64,000 bases of DNA from Thalassomonas viridans (GCF_000948985.2 NZ_CP059733.1:5394001-5458000); one strand, 5' to 3'; shown: positions 9,788 to 17,964, numbered from the stretch's first letter. Made by a program: numbers and translations. The notes: generated by a model not told the origin, from the sequence alone.

Positions 9788-10861
9788 CTACCTTGTCAGA
9801 CCATCGCGAATGGATTCAACGGTTTCCTTTTCCACACGCATATGTGGCATATGTTTTTCTGTAGAGCAGGTTTCAGGTTGAGTGTAGGCAACTGATGAGT
9901 CGCTGCTTAAATATTCCTGCTGACACTTAGGCATAGCACTTCCTGACGCTATGTTAATTACATTATCTTTGGATATATAGTCATCAAGCACCCCATCTCT
10001 ATCAACACAGTTTTCACCGTTTTTACAAAGATAGTTGTTGGCGATGAAGGTAACATCTTCCGAAAATGTTGTGTCATGAAATGCAAAATTGTCGCCCTCC
10101 AATTTAATGGTACCGTTCTTAAAGTTGGAGCTAAACCAAGTGTAGGCATTGGCATAACGGCGAATACTGTTGTCGAATGTCAACTGCGCACCAGTATTGC
10201 TATTAGTTTCGAAAATCCCTCCATGAAAATTGAGTTGATTTATCCAGGCATAAAACGTTTTGCCATCAAGCTCTTTTTTATTATAGACACCCCTGAAATT
10301 TGTATTGTTCTTCATATTGCTAACAGGAGAAGAATTCGCAAAAAAGAAATCATTGTTGGCCACCTGGTCGTTGGCAATCATTTCTATGCCAACATCGAAG
10401 CCCGTAATTTGATCGACTTCAATACGATAATTAATAACATCGATCATCTGAACCGCAACCGTAGCCCCCGCTTCACCTCCATTAACCATTCGCGGCAGAA
10501 CTATTTTGCCCCGGCCACGTAAACTCGTATTATACAGGCAGTTTTTGTTTTCATCTCTTATCCGGCAAGGTTGCTGATATCTCGTTACACCCGGAAGAGT
10601 GGAACTGGGGCTGATTTTAATAGCAGGCTGCTCCGAAGAAGCAGCAAAAGTCACACGGAACGTGGCATCTTTCGCGTACAAATCACAAGCTTTTAACTCT
10701 AAAGGCTCTTGTAACTCATATTCTCTGGGGGGAAGTACCACTACACCCGCGGAGTCGCACAATTCAGTAAACTTAGCTTGGGTAAACTTATTATCATCAC
10801 TTTGTGCATTAACTAAACACGCAGCTGAGCATGCCATCAAGGTAAATAGTAATCTCATCAT
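9788..10861 (-). CDS. Secreted right-handed beta-helix-like protein
   Basis: 357 residues with signal peptide MMRLLFTLMACSAACLVNA. The body has short Asn- and Gly-rich repeating strands (INYRIEVDQITGFDVGIEMIANDQVANNDFFF) typical of pectate-lyase-type beta-helices, and paired cysteines. No catalytic residues can be assigned. AAGGAATGCAAA precedes the start, and the upstream gene ends 21 bases away, so it is the second gene of a two-gene operon. It resembles the C-terminal region of that upstream protein (same order of a Cys-containing cap, then N-rich turns). Role unknown; binding or modifying a surface polysaccharide is only a guess. Confidence 0.6.
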   Translation of the reverse strand: MMRLLFTLMACSAACLVNAQSDDNKFTQAKFTELCDSAGVVVLPPREYELQEPLELKACDLYAKDATFRVTFAASSEQPAIKISPSSTLPGVTRYQQPCRIRDENKNCLYNTSLRGRGKIVLPRMVNGGEAGATVAVQMIDVINYRIEVDQITGFDVGIEMIANDQVANNDFFFANSSPVSNMKNNTNFRGVYNKKELDGKTFYAWINQLNFHGGIFETNSNTGAQLTFDNSIRRYANAYTWFSSNFKNGTIKLEGDNFAFHDTTFSEDVTFIANNYLCKNGENCVDRDGVLDDYISKDNVINIASGSAMPKCQQEYLSSDSSVAYTQPETCSTEKHMPHMRVEKETVESIRDGLTR

Positions 10862-10882
10862 TTTGCATTCCTTGTTCGTTAA

Positions 10883-13687
10883 TTAATTTTGTCCCTGGGG
10901 AGCAAATCTGTCGTTGTTGTACCAATAGGGTTCAACTTGGCTGCAATCATCAGGCATAAAAGTCTTTTCCAACCAATGCTTTTTATTAAACAGTGTATAA
11001 ACCGCATCTTTACTCCAGGAAGTATCATATCCTGTAAGCGTTTGAACTCCATTGAAAAAATATTGTTTATCCATGGGGCACTTATCTTTGGTTAACCAAA
11101 ATACCGGCCCCAAATTCAGCTTAATACCGTGCTGGCCGAAGTAGATCAAATTCTGCGTGCCGCTAAAGGCCACTGAGTTAATAGCCTCCCAACGAACGTT
11201 ATAAAATATATTATTATCTCCAGATACAAGCACAGGCATTTCTCCAGTGCCATTTTCCATATTGGTTCCTATCCATTTGTTGTTGTCGGAATTAATTAAT
11301 TCCAGGTTGCTATAACCCCATTCCAAAACTTTGTTGCCTTCAGCATCCTTTTTACTCCATTGCGCATAAGATCCGCCAAAAAAGTCATTGCCGTTAGCTT
11401 CGTCCAATTTCAGGTTTACCTTGTTGTTTTCCAGAAAACTGATCTCAAACTTGTTATTCTGCGAATGTTCAATCAGGACACCTGTCTCAAAATTTTGGAT
11501 ATGGCCTATTTCAATGGACTTATCTTGAATATCGGATAAGTGGATAGCTGTGCTGTTACTTACATGGAGAGAGGACTGATAAGCAATATTCGGCAACTTC
11601 AGGTCACCTTGAGGTGTCTTTATTGTCAACACGGTAAAATCGGGCTGAACATTTGAAGAGTAGATGATTCGCATCATGCTGGCATCGAAACTTTTACAGG
11701 CTGTATACTCGCCCACAACATAAGCAGCTCCAACGGTATAAACACCGGCAACAGGTTCATTGCCGCCATTCTTACATGCCAGACGCAGCTTTTCCCTGAT
11801 AGCCTTTATTTCTTCCCCAGGTTCCTCGATACGCAGGGTTAGCGCACTCGATTCTCCGGTTTCACTTCCGGTACTGTCGAGGTCTATGGCTTCGATTTTC
11901 AGGTCGTAGTTACCGCCACGATATTGTGTGGGGATTTCATATTCATACCCAGGAGAAGCAGTAATGGATCCTGCTTCTATGGCATTAGTTGTATCAAACG
12001 GCGATAGGCTGAACCATAACCTCAATTCCACATTTGCAGAAGCATTAGGATCAACAGCGCTTCCAGAAATTTTATAGTCCCCCATGTTTACGTGAACAAC
12101 AGGCAACCCTACTTCTTCAGGCTCCACCCTGACTGTCGCTGATGAGGAGGCGGATAAATTGTTGAAACCTGTACAAACAACAGTTTTGCTAAAATCACCG
12201 GTTTGGGTTGGCGTATAAGACAGACCTGATGTTGCCATCACGCCATCTACCATACAACTGCTGATATTGTTTGAAGTCCAGCTTAACGTAACCGACTCTC
12301 CTTTTGTAATGGTTGACCTGTCAAATGAAGCACTTACCGACGGTAACGCATTGGGTACGGTTCGCAAGCCATAGCTAAAATCGCCTGTTTTCTCACCATT
12401 GTGATCAACATCCATGGCAAATACTCTAACGTCATAGCTGCCATCCAGATATTGCTCGGGAATAGCATAACTGAAGCTTCCCGCATTGGTTGTGACGACA
12501 CCACCGTGTACCTTAGCAGCGTTATTGTATGGTGTTTTGCTGAACCAGAAAGAAATGTCTACCTCGCTACCGTGATTACTATCCGTTGAGGTACCTGTTA
12601 TCGTGCCGTTGCTGATATTAAAGGCCAACGAGGGTAAAACGGCTTCGGGGGACACTGTCAGTGTGGCCGATTGTGTTCCCGAATTGCCGCCAGGGCCGGA
12701 ACAGCTTATAGAGCTAGTACGGTTCTCTGTATTGTTACCGTAGCTGAGTGAGCCACTGGTGCTGCTATTCACGCCGTCGACAACGCAACTGGAAGCATTT
12801 GTTGAAGTCCATGACAATATTGAGTTTTCACCATAAGCGACAGATGATGGAGACCAGCTGATGCTGACGGTAGGTGCCGGTGGCGGCGGTATTACCGTTA
12901 ATGTCGAACTGACGGTATTAGAAGTACCTCCCGGCCCAGTGCAATAAAGCGTGGTTGTTTGCGTGTGAGTCCTGTTAGTACCGACCCAGGTACCGCTTGT
13001 TGCCCGTGCTGCACCATTCATTACACAACTGGTCGCATTGCTGGAACTCCAGCTAAGGGTTGAACTTTCACCGTGATTTACTGTAGATGGAGACCAATTG
13101 ACGTTTGCTGTGGGTGCCGGAGGTGGCGGTGGGGGTGATACTGTTAATGTCGCACTGACGGTATTAGAAGTCCCTCCCGGACCTGTGCAATAAAGTGTCG
13201 CTGTTTGCGTCCTTGTCCTGTTGCTGCCGACCCAAGAGCCGCTTGTAGCGCGTGTTGCACCAGTCAATACACAGCTGGTAGCATTTGTAGAACTCCAGCT
13301 CAATGTGGAGCTTCCCCCGTAAGCGACGGAAGAAGGAGACCAGCTGACGCTTGCTGTAGGTACCGGAGGTGGCGGTATTACTGTTAATCTGGCACTGACG
13401 GTATTAGAAGTACCTCCCGGGCCTGTGCAATAAAGTGTCGCGGTTTGCGACCTTGTCCTGTTGCTGCCGACCCAAGAGCCGCTTGTAGCGCGTGTTGCAC
13501 CACTTAGTACACAACTGGTGGCATTTGTGGAACTCCAGGTCAAAGTAGAGCTTTGACCATACTCAACCGTTGACGGTGACCAGCTGATAGAAGCTGTAGG
13601 GAGCGAACTTGCAAATGACTTAAGTGACACAACAGCGGATAAAACAATTAATAAAACAAAATTAAGTTTCCGTATATAGCTAAGCAT
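10883..13687 (-). CDS. Large secreted protein: tandem Ig-like repeats plus beta-helix domain
   Basis: 934 residues with signal peptide MLSYIRKLNFVLLIVLSAVV. Residues ~28-280 hold three near-identical ~83-residue Ig-like repeats (pattern SWSPS..YG..STL.WSS.NATSCV...YCTGPGGTSNTVS.LTV, two Cys each), separated by proline-rich linkers. A divergent fourth copy follows (~280-350), then a module with FWFSKTPYNN, a fifth Ig-like unit, and a second module with LWFSLSPFDT. Residues ~630-934 are a beta-helix-like domain resembling the 9788 protein. By analogy with other repeat proteins the Ig array is a stalk or adhesin and the C-terminus the business end. No anchor or secretion-system signal is visible. 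First gene of the operon with 9788. Confidence 0.65.
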   Translation of the reverse strand: MLSYIRKLNFVLLIVLSAVVSLKSFASSLPTASISWSPSTVEYGQSSTLTWSSTNATSCVLSGATRATSGSWVGSNRTRSQTATLYCTGPGGTSNTVSARLTVIPPPPVPTASVSWSPSSVAYGGSSTLSWSSTNATSCVLTGATRATSGSWVGSNRTRTQTATLYCTGPGGTSNTVSATLTVSPPPPPPAPTANVNWSPSTVNHGESSTLSWSSSNATSCVMNGAARATSGTWVGTNRTHTQTTTLYCTGPGGTSNTVSSTLTVIPPPPAPTVSISWSPSSVAYGENSILSWTSTNASSCVVDGVNSSTSGSLSYGNNTENRTSSISCSGPGGNSGTQSATLTVSPEAVLPSLAFNISNGTITGTSTDSNHGSEVDISFWFSKTPYNNAAKVHGGVVTTNAGSFSYAIPEQYLDGSYDVRVFAMDVDHNGEKTGDFSYGLRTVPNALPSVSASFDRSTITKGESVTLSWTSNNISSCMVDGVMATSGLSYTPTQTGDFSKTVVCTGFNNLSASSSATVRVEPEEVGLPVVHVNMGDYKISGSAVDPNASANVELRLWFSLSPFDTTNAIEAGSITASPGYEYEIPTQYRGGNYDLKIEAIDLDSTGSETGESSALTLRIEEPGEEIKAIREKLRLACKNGGNEPVAGVYTVGAAYVVGEYTACKSFDASMMRIIYSSNVQPDFTVLTIKTPQGDLKLPNIAYQSSLHVSNSTAIHLSDIQDKSIEIGHIQNFETGVLIEHSQNNKFEISFLENNKVNLKLDEANGNDFFGGSYAQWSKKDAEGNKVLEWGYSNLELINSDNNKWIGTNMENGTGEMPVLVSGDNNIFYNVRWEAINSVAFSGTQNLIYFGQHGIKLNLGPVFWLTKDKCPMDKQYFFNGVQTLTGYDTSWSKDAVYTLFNKKHWLEKTFMPDDCSQVEPYWYNNDRFAPQGQN
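12640..13610 (-). repeat. Tandem ~240-bp coding repeats (Ig-like units)
   Basis: Four direct repeats with a period of about 240 bases inside the 10883 gene. The units around 13140-13260 and 13380-13500 are almost identical over more than 100 bases (same run through GCCGACCCAAGAGCCGCTTG), while those at 12640 and 12900 are more diverged. This implies recent unequal recombination and a possible length variation between strains. Confidence 0.8.
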
Positions 13688-14185
13688 TACTTTCCCTTGT
13701 ATTTAAACATAATATTTTATTTGCTAAGAGCAGCAGAACCATGCTTCTGCCCAGCGCTCAAGGGTGCGACAATTTATCTTTCATGTCAATAACTTACCAT
13801 GTAAAGATAGTGTTTTTCAGATTAACAGGGCTTGCTTGTAACTTTCAATTTCCAGCAGCTCCCCCTAATCGCACTTATTCGGATTTGTGCTCTTCAACTA
13901 TGAACCGGCGGAGCTGCGCACCTAAATAATCGGGTAGATTCCTCTGGCTCTATTCTCTCATGAGAATAAAAGCCAGCTTTCAGCAGTTTTTATGGCGAGC
14001 CCGTGAAGGCGCTGCGCCAAACCTGACACACTATGAAACAACCTCGCCTGGTCGGGTTATTAGCGCTTTTTTTAGCAAATAAAGGAACTTAGCCGGTTTA
14101 CAGCATTTATCCGTAAGATAAGCCGATAACTGGCCCCGGCAAAGCTATACCATTTCTCCATCTTAAAAACAGAGGGGAAAAGAAT
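13688..14185. other. Divergent promoter region of secreted-protein operon and reb cluster
   Basis: About 500 bases between divergent transcription units. It should contain the promoters for the 13687 gene (minus) and the reb genes (plus). A GG-N10-GC arrangement at 14132-14145 matches sigma54 spacing only loosely. A plus-strand frame at 13741-13929 has no support. Confidence 0.35.
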
Positions 14186-14407
14186 ATGAGTGACCAGTCG
14201 CCAAGCGAAGTGTGTAACGCACTTGTCAGCCAGTACGCCCCTTCAATTTCGAGATCTATGCTGGTGCAGGCAACGGCCCAGGCCCTGGGCAACGCCGCCC
14301 ATAATGCCACTTTTGCCCAGCAGCAACACAATATGATCATCAACACCAGCACCTCGGTATGTGCCGGGATGTTGCAGGCATTAGGCGCGGCTTATGCCAA
14401 AAAATAA
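14186..14407 (+). CDS. R-body protein, short RebB-family type (first of cluster)
   Basis: 73 residues, start supported by AGGGGAAAAGAAT. It contains the RebB-family core: AQALGNAAHNATFAQQQHNM followed by a Thr/Ser-rich helix. It lacks the ITDSVTQVNT N-terminus of the 86-residue paralogues and starts MSDQ. RebB-family proteins (Caedibacter type 51 and others) assemble into R bodies, insoluble coiled protein ribbons in the cytoplasm that unroll on a pH change. It opens the first of two modules in this cluster. Confidence 0.8.
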   Translation: MSDQSPSEVCNALVSQYAPSISRSMLVQATAQALGNAAHNATFAQQQHNMIINTSTSVCAGMLQALGAAYAKK

Positions 14408-14511
14408 TTCCGGGCAGATGCCCGCAGGGTAAGGCGCAGGTATCGGGCCCTGAATAACAGTAAGTTGTATGTACAACACCAGAAAAAACAGCAAATAAAC
14501 AGGAGAATATC

Positions 14512-14772
14512 ATGCCAGTAAACGATCAAATAACGGACTCAGTTACCCAGGTAAACACGCAAGTGGTTGGCGATACACCGGCCATGTCTACCGGTAACCT
14601 GCTGATGTCTACCGGCCAGGCACTGGGCACTTCGGCCCTGAACGCCACCAGTGCCAACCAGCAGGGGCAGATCGTCATGCAAGCCTCTACCGTCCAGGGA
14701 GTTAACTCCTTATTAGCAACCGGCAGTGCCGTTGTCGGCCGCGGTTCAGAAGAGATCCTGGAAAAAGGCTAA
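14512..14772 (+). CDS. R-body structural protein, RebB family
   Basis: 86 residues, preceded by CAGGAGAATATC. It has the classic RebB layout: ITDSVTQVNTQVVGDTPAMS, then a Gly/Ala-rich helix TGQALGTSALNATSANQQGQ, then ASTVQGVNSLL and a short charged tail ending EKG. It is the most diverged of the five 86-88-residue copies here. No signal peptide and no transmembrane segment of normal length, as expected for a cytoplasmic polymer subunit. A CCGGGTT/AACCCGG hairpin lies downstream at 14799-14821. Confidence 0.88.
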   Translation: MPVNDQITDSVTQVNTQVVGDTPAMSTGNLLMSTGQALGTSALNATSANQQGQIVMQASTVQGVNSLLATGSAVVGRGSEEILEKG

Positions 14773-14914
14773 CCGGCTTTCGCCGAAGTAAGCTGCCGCC
14801 GGGTTTCTTTAGCCAACCCGGTATGGCTTGCACCGGCAAAGGATTCATCGCATTGCGGTGAGAATTTCATAGCAAAAAATCAAATTACTTTGATGTTAAA
14901 ACAAGGAAAACATT

Positions 14915-15175
14915 ATGCCAGTTAACGAGCAAATCACAGATTCAGTTACTCAGGTAAACACTAAAGTTGTCGGCGAAACTCCGGCCATGGCCATGGGCAA
15001 CCTGCTGATGGCGACCAGCCAGGCGCTGGGCAACGCTGCCCATAACGCCACTGCCGCACAGCAACAAGCGCAGATCACCATGCAGGCCGCGACGGTACAA
15101 GGCGTTAATTCATTAATGTCTATCGGCGGCTCGGTTGTTGGCCGCAGTGCTGAAGGCATTATCGAGAAAGGTTAA
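14915..15175 (+). CDS. R-body structural protein, RebB family
   Basis: 86 residues, start at ATG after CAAGGAAAACATT. Sequence VNEQITDSVTQVNTKVVGET, then SQALGNAAHNATAAQQQAQI and ATVQGVNSLMSIGG, ending EKG. Nearly identical to the next copy (15230), differing at only a few positions, so the two arose by recent tandem duplication. Expected to be a subunit of the R-body ribbon. Confidence 0.9.
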   Translation: MPVNEQITDSVTQVNTKVVGETPAMAMGNLLMATSQALGNAAHNATAAQQQAQITMQAATVQGVNSLMSIGGSVVGRSAEGIIEKG

Positions 15176-15229
15176 GCCCTGACTCAAATCACTCAATCTC
15201 CAAAAATTTAATCAATATAAGGAAAGATC

Positions 15230-15490
15230 ATGCCAGTAAATGAACAGATCACTGACTCGGTCACCCAGGTAAACACTAAAGTTGTCGGTGAAACCCCGGC
15301 CATGGCCATGGGCAACCTGCTGATGTCCACCAGCCAGGCATTAGGCAATGCCGCGCACAATGCTACCGCGGCGCAGCAACAGGCACAAATCACCATGCAG
15401 GCTGCCACAGTGCAGGGTGTTAACTCATTAATGTCTATCGGCGGCTCAGTTATTGGCCGCAGTGCTGAAGGCATTATCGAAAAAGACTAA
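15230..15490 (+). CDS. R-body structural protein, RebB family
   Basis: 86 residues, preceded by AAGGAAAGATC. Almost identical to the 14915 product (A to S in the GNLLM(A/S)TSQ segment, V to I near the end, final G to D). Multiple near-identical subunits may set ribbon length or width, or simply gene dosage. A GGGCAAG/CTTGCCC hairpin follows the gene. Confidence 0.9.
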   Translation: MPVNEQITDSVTQVNTKVVGETPAMAMGNLLMSTSQALGNAAHNATAAQQQAQITMQAATVQGVNSLMSIGGSVIGRSAEGIIEKD

Positions 15491-15508
15491 GGCTTAGCCT
15501 GGTCTGAC

Positions 15509-15527
15509 GGGCAAGGTTCGCTTGCCC
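15509..15527 (+). other. Intercistronic hairpin in reb cluster
   Basis: GGGCAAG and CTTGCCC form a 7-bp stem with loop GTTCG between the third and fourth 86-residue reb genes. No T tract follows, so an mRNA-processing or stability role, or partial attenuation, fits better than full termination. Confidence 0.5.
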
Positions 15528-15560
15528 ACCACTTCAATCTAAAATAGTAAAGGAAATATT

Positions 15561-15824
15561 ATGCCAGTTAATGAACTAATCACAGACTCAGTTACCCAGG
15601 TGAACACTAAAGTTGTTGGCGAAACGCCGGCTATGGCCACAGGCAACCTGTTGCTTTCTACCAGCCAGGCATTAGGCAACTCTGCCCACAACGCCACAGC
15701 TGCCCAGCAACAAGCACAAATCACTATGCAGGCGGCGACAGTACAGGGCGTTAACTCCCTGATGTCTATCGGCAGCTCTGTGATTGGCCGCAGCGCGGAA
15801 GGCATCATCGAAAAAGATGCCTAA
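15561..15824 (+). CDS. R-body structural protein, RebB family
   Basis: 87 residues, start after AAAGGAAATATT. Same architecture as the two preceding copies (VNELITDSVTQVNTKVVGET, SQALGNSAHNATAAQQQAQI) with slightly more divergence and a final KDA. Fourth consecutive long RebB-type gene; it ends just before a strong hairpin. Confidence 0.9.
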   Translation: MPVNELITDSVTQVNTKVVGETPAMATGNLLLSTSQALGNSAHNATAAQQQAQITMQAATVQGVNSLMSIGSSVIGRSAEGIIEKDA

Positions 15825-15847
15825 TTAAGCGGGACGTTTTCCCAACC

Positions 15848-15884
15848 AAGCCTTTATTTCGCCGTTCGCGGCAAATAAAGGCTT
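15848..15884 (+). other. Very stable intercistronic hairpin (UUCG-type loop)
   Basis: AAGCCTTTATTT (15848-15859) pairs with AAATAAAGGCTT (15873-15884); inside it GCCG-TTCG-CGGC forms a tetraloop hairpin, giving about 16 pairs with one bulged C. Only TCC follows, so it is not a classical terminator. It probably protects or limits the upstream reb mRNA. Confidence 0.6.
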
Positions 15885-15945
15885 TCCTGATAACAGATAA
15901 TAACAATCAGCTTTTAACGTAAACATACAGTTTGGTGGGATCAAT

Positions 15946-16233
15946 ATGAGCAACACAAATATACCTGAACCGGCACAATCGGCCATTGAGAATGCGCAAC
16001 AGTCTATTGCCCAGTCTACGGCGCTGGCGCTGTCGGATGCCACAGACAACCTGCGCAACCTCAATACTCTGAGCACCACAGCCATAGGTGTTGCCCTGTC
16101 GCAGTATATCGAAACCGGGGACGACAAGTTTTGCAATATCATTAAAGAAGCACAAAGCGTAGTAACCCGCGGCGCCGAGAATTTCAGTACTGTGGGGGAG
16201 AAAATTGCAACCGTTTTATATGAGAGTGAATAA
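15946..16233 (+). CDS. R-body cluster small protein, type C
   Basis: 95 residues, start after GGTGGGATCAAT. Core QQSIAQSTALALSDATDNLR followed by NLSTTAIGVALSQ-like helix and a C-terminal amphipathic helix. It is clearly paralogous to the 17965 product, and each closes one reb module. The length and Ala/Ser/Thr-rich helices resemble RebB-type proteins, but the core motif differs, so I treat it as a separate subfamily. Likely an accessory or assembly component; RebC-like function is a guess. Confidence 0.7.
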   Translation: MSNTNIPEPAQSAIENAQQSIAQSTALALSDATDNLRNLNTLSTTAIGVALSQYIETGDDKFCNIIKEAQSVVTRGAENFSTVGEKIATVLYESE

Positions 16234-16644
16234 CCCGGCACTAACACAAAAAGCAAAATGCCGGATAAAACCGTTTTCCATATTTCAGCCATAGCTTGCC
16301 CCGACCGGCAAAGCGTAAGTAACCAAAGCCTCCCCCGGGCGGAACTATGGCTGAAATTCCTTTTTCTATTTCCCCTTCCCTTTTTCATTTTATTCCGCAA
16401 CTGGCATATTCCTGCCCGTCCACACCGAAAGCTCCCCGGTCTTATTTGCGGAAAAATCAGCAAAAAACGGCAAAAGTTCGCAGAAACAGCCGCAAGTTTC
16501 GTTTTTCACTCCAGAGATTTGCCTGAGTTTGGCATGAAATCCGCCGATTAATTTCCACGGCTATTCCTTATTCTGGGCATCAATTATTCCAGTGACGACC
16601 CGCTTTGGCTGCTCGTTGAGGAAACACACATGGAGGATCAAAAT
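16234..16644. other. Gap between the two reb modules, holding a structured RNA
   Basis: About 410 bases. A long inverted repeat at 16282-16357 dominates. A 97-codon frame at 16258-16551 crosses this structure, has no ribosome site of note and an odd composition, so I do not call it. The 3' end supplies the ribosome site of the 16645 gene. Confidence 0.45.
16282..16357 (+). ncRNA. Candidate structured RNA element between reb modules
   Basis: A perfect 13-bp inverted repeat, ATTTCAGCCATAG (16282-16294) and CTATGGCTGAAAT (16345-16357), closes a 50-base loop that itself contains TTGCC/GGCAA. A T/C-rich run follows (TCCTTTTTCTATTTCC). It could be a terminator for module 1, a leader for module 2, or a regulatory RNA. 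Not matched to any family I know. Confidence 0.45.
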
Positions 16645-17058
16645 ATGAGTGATACCGCTAGCAACAACGCAGAGCCTGAAGCAACCGTGCCGCAGTCGTC
16701 TGCAACATCTTTTTCGGCCCAGCCTACCGGACTGGTGGAAACCACCCTGGCTGAAACCTTAGGTTTGTCAATGCACAATGCCATCACCAACCAGCAAAGT
16801 TCACAAATGACCACGTCGGCCTCAATCACCAACGCCTGCGCGCGCCTGCTGCAGTCGGCGCCCCCGGCGCCGGCCAAAAAAGCGGAAGCCGAGCCGCCGG
16901 AAGAAACGGCGGATACCGGCGAAGAAACGGTTCCGGAAAAAAAGCGCAGGCGGCTGAACGTTTTTAACTTTTTAAAAGGGAAAAACAACGAAGAAAAACC
17001 GGCGCAAGACGGCAACACCACTGACAGCACAGACAAACCTAACGGAGAGCAGCAATGA
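16645..17058 (+). CDS. R-body protein, short RebB-type core with long charged tail
   Basis: 137 residues from the ATG at 16645, chosen because GGAGGA lies 7 bases upstream and the result starts MSDT like its paralogues; an in-frame ATG at 16630 is the alternative. Residues ~30-75 hold the short RebB-type core (AETLGLSMHNAITNQQSSQM). Residues ~80-137 are a tail first rich in Pro/Ala/Glu and then basic (KKRRRLNVFNFLKGK), ending acidic and polar. The tail is unlike other reb products here and may tether ribbons to nucleic acid, membrane or an assembly factor. Its stop overlaps the next start (ATGA). Confidence 0.75.
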   Translation: MSDTASNNAEPEATVPQSSATSFSAQPTGLVETTLAETLGLSMHNAITNQQSSQMTTSASITNACARLLQSAPPAPAKKAEAEPPEETADTGEETVPEKKRRRLNVFNFLKGKNNEEKPAQDGNTTDSTDKPNGEQQ

Positions 17059-17315
17059 CCAGCGAAACCTCACCGTCTGCCAGCCATGACGAGCAGCTCA
17101 GCAAATTAATGGCCTTTACCGAACAGCAACAGGAAAAAACCCTGGAGCTGATCAATGCCACACAAAAAACCATGGACGCCTTCAAGCCCTTTGAACAGGC
17201 GGGCGACATCAATACCCAGGTGGAAGAGCTGATGACCAGTGTTAACGAACAGCTGGAAAAGTCCATGGAAGCCGTTAACCAGCAAATGGCAAGCATTAAC
17301 CAGAGCTTAGGTTAA
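17055..17315 (+). CDS. Coiled-coil protein in reb cluster
   Basis: 86 residues, overlapping the previous gene by 4 bases (ATGA), so translationally coupled to the tailed RebB-type protein. Sequence is mostly helical with heptad-like spacing (EQQQEKTLELINATQKTMDA, VNEQLEKSMEAVNQQMASIN), no RebB core and no membrane segment. Not recognised as a known family. Coupling suggests a partner or assembly chaperone of the 16645 product. Confidence 0.7.
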   Translation: MTSETSPSASHDEQLSKLMAFTEQQQEKTLELINATQKTMDAFKPFEQAGDINTQVEELMTSVNEQLEKSMEAVNQQMASINQSLG

Positions 17316-17365
17316 TACCCGAGTGTGCAAAACAGCAACTTTAACTCCAACAAAAGGAAGACCAT

Positions 17366-17632
17366 ATGGCTACCACAGTAAACGAGCAAATTACCGATTC
17401 ACTCACCCAGGTTAATACCAAGGTTGTCGCCGAGGCTCCGGCCATGGCAATGGGCAACTTATACACTAGCATGGGACTGGCGATTTCCAATGCCAGCCTT
17501 AACGCCACCACAGGCCAACAGCAGGCGGGCATTACCATGCAGTCGGCCACGGTTCAGGGCATCAACTCCCTTACCGCTATCGGCAGTGCCGTACTTGGCC
17601 GCGCCGCTGAAGGTGTTATCGAGAAAGACTAG
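17366..17632 (+). CDS. R-body structural protein, RebB family
   Basis: 88 residues, start after AAAAGGAAGACCAT. It has the long-type layout (VNEQITDSLTQVNTKVVAEA, then ISNASLNATTGQQQAGITMQ, ATVQGINSL, ending IEKD). It is the only long-type subunit in module 2 and is more diverged from the 14915-15561 set than they are from each other, arguing for an older split. A hairpin with T tract follows. Confidence 0.88.
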   Translation: MATTVNEQITDSLTQVNTKVVAEAPAMAMGNLYTSMGLAISNASLNATTGQQQAGITMQSATVQGINSLTAIGSAVLGRAAEGVIEKD

Positions 17633-17649
17633 CCGGTTAGGCTCATGAA

Positions 17650-17689
17650 AAAACAGATATCTTGTCACGCCTGATATCTGTTTTATTTA
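17650..17689 (+). terminator. Hairpin terminator inside reb cluster
   Basis: AAAACAGATATC (17650-17661) pairs with GATATCTGTTTT (17673-17684) around an 11-base loop, with TTTT continuing into ATTTAG. It lies between the last long-type reb gene and the final short-type gene, so it may cause partial termination. Confidence 0.65.
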
Positions 17690-17724
17690 GCCAAAAGTAA
17701 AAATAACAAAAACAAGGGATTATT

Positions 17725-17907
17725 ATGCCTGATCAGGATATGCAAGAGGTCAATGAAATCATCAGCCAGCTGAGCGAGGCCAGCATGGCGGATACCGTAG
17801 GTTTATTGATGCAAAACGCCATCACGATACAGCAAAGCATGCAGACGGTAACCAATGCCTCTGTGTCTTCCTCCTGCGCACTTATCCTGGCACAGGGAGG
17901 CGGTTGA
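17725..17907 (+). CDS. R-body protein, short RebB-family type
   Basis: 60 residues, start after ACAAGGGATTATT. Core MADTVGLLMQNAITIQQSMQ followed by a Thr/Asn/Ser helix, matching the 14186 and 16645 cores (LGLSMHNAITNQQ). It is the smallest gene of the cluster and is easily missed by length cut-offs. Probably a minor ribbon component. Confidence 0.75.
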   Translation: MPDQDMQEVNEIISQLSEASMADTVGLLMQNAITIQQSMQTVTNASVSSSCALILAQGGG

Positions 17908-17964
17908 TCATGTCCGGTTTTCCCTCTATAGCTCCCTTTAATGCTATAAAACAGGCATGCTGCT

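Noticed and set aside
14131..14146. sigma54 (-24/-12) promoter before the reb cluster
   Set aside because: Only the GG-N10-GC spacing fits; flanking consensus bases do not, and the nearby regulators lack the sigma54-contact loop.
16258..16551. 97-codon plus-strand frame in the reb cluster
   Set aside because: It crosses the long inverted repeat, lacks a ribosome site and has no Reb-like or other protein character.
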